Below, piece by piece: positions 12,080-13,870 of a stretch of 13,870 nucleotides of DNA. Position numbers and translations under genes: made by a program. This stretch comes from an uncultured Bacteroidales bacterium. GTDB lineage: Bacteria > Bacteroidota > Bacteroidia > Bacteroidales > Paludibacteraceae. Positions within the stretch are counted from its first letter, which is position 1, and each line of letters begins with the position of its first letter. Where the stretch lies: the NCBI GenBank assembly GCA_934716995.1, contig CAKUYO010000045.1, forward strand, positions 1 to 13,870. The letters run 5' to 3'. The notes under the pieces were generated by a model. That model had not been told where the DNA came from, made no database searches, and saw only the letters and a program-made list of their open reading frames with translations.

Positions 12080-13624
12080 TTACGCCTCCGGTTTCATCGT
12101 CGGGAAAAGAAGTACTTCTTGGATAGTCGGTTGTCCGGTCATCAGGATAGCCAGACGGTCGATGCCGATACCGATACCCGACGTGGGTGGCATACCGTAT
12201 TCAAGCGCACGCATAAAGTCGTGGTCAATCACCATCGCCTCGTCGTCGCCCTTGTCCGCCAACTTCATCTGCTCCACAAAGCGGTTGTACTGGTCAATCG
12301 GGTCGTTCAACTCGCTGTACGCATTCGCCAACTCTTTACCGTTCACCATCAACTCGAAACGCTCTGTCAGACCGGGTTTGGAGCGGTGCATTTTCGTCAG
12401 CGGCGACATCTCCACAGGATAATCCGTGATAAACGTCGGTTGGATAAACGTCCCCTCGCAAGTCTCGCCGAATATCTCGTCAATCAGTTTGCCTTTGCCC
12501 ATGTGTTCGGTATCCTCCACGCCGTATTTCTTGGCGACCTCGCGTATCTCATCCTCGCTCATCGTAGAGAGGTCGAGCCCCGTCTTTTCTTGGATAGCCT
12601 CCAATATCGGCAAACGGCGGTAAGGTGCCTTGAAGTCCACTTCGTGGTCGCCAATCTGCACTTTGGTCGTTCCGTTCACGGCAATGGCAATTTTCTCAAG
12701 CAACTGCTCCGTAAACGACATCATCCAGTTGTAATCCTTATATTGTACGTACAACTCCATGCAGGTAAACTCAGGGTTGTGACTGCGGTCCATACCCTCG
12801 TTGCGGAAGTTGCGCCCTATCTCATACACACCCTCGAAGCCGCCGACTATCAGTCGTTTGAGGTACAACTCCGTGGCGATACGCAGATACATATCCACGT
12901 CCAACGCATTGTGGTGCGTGATGAACGGACGCGCTGACGCACCGCCCGCAATCTGCTGAAGGATAGGCGTTTCCACCTCTGTATAACCTGCCTCGTCAAA
13001 CACACGGCGCATCGTGCGGATAATAGTGGCACGCTTCAGGAACACGTCCTTCACACCGTCGTTCACAATCAAGTCCACATAGCGTTGGCGGTAACGCTGC
13101 TCGGGGTCATTGAACCCGTCATACGCCACACCGTCCTTGTATTTCACAATCGGCAGCGGACGCAGGCTCTTTGCCAGCACGGTCAGTTTCTTGGCATGCA
13201 CCGAAATCTCGCCCATCTGTGTGCGGAATACAAAGCCCTCAATGCCGATAAAATCGCCTATATCAAGCAGTTTCTTGAATACCACATTATACATCTGCTG
13301 CTCCACGGTGGTAGCGGTCCCGCCTTCGGGCACGGGTGCCTGAATGTCATCGCGGCTCACATACACCTGGATACGCCCTTTCGAGTCCTGCAATTCGATA
13401 AACGATGCCTTGCCCATGATACGTTTCGACATCAGTCGTCCGGCGATGCGCACCTCTTTGCCGGTGTACCACTCGGCAGCGGTGTCATCGTCTTTGAAGC
13501 CCTCTTTGATGTCCTTTGAATACCCCGTAACCACGTATTCATCAGCAGGATACGGGTTGATACCCATATCGCGCATCGTCTGCAGACTCTGTCTGCGCAC
13601 TTGTTCTTGTTCAGATAATTCCAT
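12080..13624 (-). CDS. lysS: Lysyl-tRNA synthetase, class II
   Basis: This 514-aa enzyme charges tRNA-Lys in the cytosol. The N-terminal OB-fold anticodon-binding domain covers about 55-155 (VRIAGRLMSKRIMGKASFIE). The class II catalytic core has motif 1 around 197-221 (IIRTMRRVFDEAGYTEVETP), motif 2 around 267-291 (YEIGRNFRNEGMDRSHNPEF) and motif 3 around 482-497 (SGIGIGIDRLAILMTG). The protein ends directly after LLFPTMKPEA. As I recall, several Bacteroides relatives carry an extra C-terminal extension of some 60-70 residues that is missing here. The start at MELSEQEQVRRQSL fits the family. It is the first gene of the lysS-gpsA unit. Confidence 0.98.
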   Translation of the reverse strand: MELSEQEQVRRQSLQTMRDMGINPYPADEYVVTGYSKDIKEGFKDDDTAAEWYTGKEVRIAGRLMSKRIMGKASFIELQDSKGRIQVYVSRDDIQAPVPEGGTATTVEQQMYNVVFKKLLDIGDFIGIEGFVFRTQMGEISVHAKKLTVLAKSLRPLPIVKYKDGVAYDGFNDPEQRYRQRYVDLIVNDGVKDVFLKRATIIRTMRRVFDEAGYTEVETPILQQIAGGASARPFITHHNALDVDMYLRIATELYLKRLIVGGFEGVYEIGRNFRNEGMDRSHNPEFTCMELYVQYKDYNWMMSFTEQLLEKIAIAVNGTTKVQIGDHEVDFKAPYRRLPILEAIQEKTGLDLSTMSEDEIREVAKKYGVEDTEHMGKGKLIDEIFGETCEGTFIQPTFITDYPVEMSPLTKMHRSKPGLTERFELMVNGKELANAYSELNDPIDQYNRFVEQMKLADKGDDEAMVIDHDFMRALEYGMPPTSGIGIGIDRLAILMTGQPTIQEVLLFPTMKPEA

Positions 13625-13719
13625 ATTATTGTCTTATTTCTCCACTGTGCTTTTGCCAGCCACAGCAAATATATTTCGTTAGTTATATCGGAATACGCTA
13701 TGGTAATCCAATTTGGCTG

Positions 13720-13750
13720 CAAAGGTACAAAAAATCTTTGGAATACACAA
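13720..13750 (-). promoter_or_regulatory. Promoter of lysS-gpsA
   Basis: On the minus strand, TTG (13750-13748, within GTTG) is followed after exactly 20 nt by TACCTTTG (13727-13720), a perfect -7 element. The predicted start near 13713 gives a leader of about 90 nt. A second -7 match, TAACTTTG (13791-13784), has no clear -33 partner and may be an additional upstream start. Confidence 0.7.
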
Positions 13751-13808
13751 CATAGAAAAGTGCGTAGATTCAACAAGCAAGTGCAAAGTTAGCGAAAAAA
13801 TTGAAAAA

Positions 13809-13825
13809 AACACTCAACGGGTGTC
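13809..13825 (-). terminator. Weak hairpin with T-run, possible upstream terminator
   Basis: Read on the minus strand, ACACCC-GTT-GAGTGT forms a short stem with one C-A mismatch, followed by seven T. It may end transcription of a minus-strand gene lying beyond the right edge. The stem is short, so this is only suggestive. The rest of 13625-13870 is AT-rich and shows no gene. Confidence 0.25.
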
Positions 13826-13870
13826 ATAAAATTCAATTTTTCTCGAGGTCTTCGGTTGATTTTATATTGA

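Noticed and set aside
11936..12937. 333-aa open frame on the plus strand opposite lysS
   Set aside because: It lies antisense across the lysS catalytic core, with biased His/Arg-rich composition typical of shadow frames.

Overview
The window looks like a chromosomal segment of a member of the order Bacteroidales (phylum Bacteroidota). Three things point there. The promoters carry the -33 TTTG / -7 TAnnTTTG pattern with a 20-nt spacer. A gene block of beta-barrel protein, TPR protein and lptC sits beside the lysS-gpsA-pgi set. There is also a DUF6377-type TPR/membrane/helix-turn-helix regulator. No tRNA, rRNA, CRISPR array, transposase or integrase is visible.

Left part (1-3284): a two-gene divergent module. 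A secreted CMD-cupin protein (minus, 178-1224) and a membrane-anchored DUF6377-type regulator (plus, 1553-3121) share a 328-bp intergenic region with opposed promoters, three 11-bp tandem repeats and a 13-bp inverted repeat pair. Two nearly identical direct copies of a 92-96 bp hairpin element (60-155 and 3160-3251) bracket the module exactly 3100 bp apart. The second copy lies inside the arms of a terminator-like inverted repeat.

Middle part (3285-7599): cell-envelope genes on the minus strand. fabG (fatty-acid elongation) is followed, moving right, by lptC (LPS export), a periplasmic TPR protein joined to lptC by a TAATG overlap, and an outer-membrane beta-barrel protein. The last three read as one transcription unit starting near 7600.

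Accessory island (about 7600-9480): visibly AT-rich compared with its neighbours and on the plus strand. A good promoter (7842-7873) leads into a possible 31-aa membrane peptide, a possible 61-aa hydrophobic protein and a secreted 365-aa protein of unknown function with an internal duplication. Successive frames overlap by ATGA. A 56-aa basic/acidic small protein with an antitoxin-like tail follows. A long multi-stem hairpin (7969-8090) overlaps the two small frames, and competing pairings plus a T6 run lie just downstream. This is the most unusual part of the window.

Right part (9538-13870): housekeeping genes on the minus strand. lysS and gpsA are 4 bp apart under a consensus promoter (13720-13750). 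pgi follows after 216 bp that contain a palindrome between direct repeats. A strong bidirectional terminator (9484-9518) separates pgi from the island.
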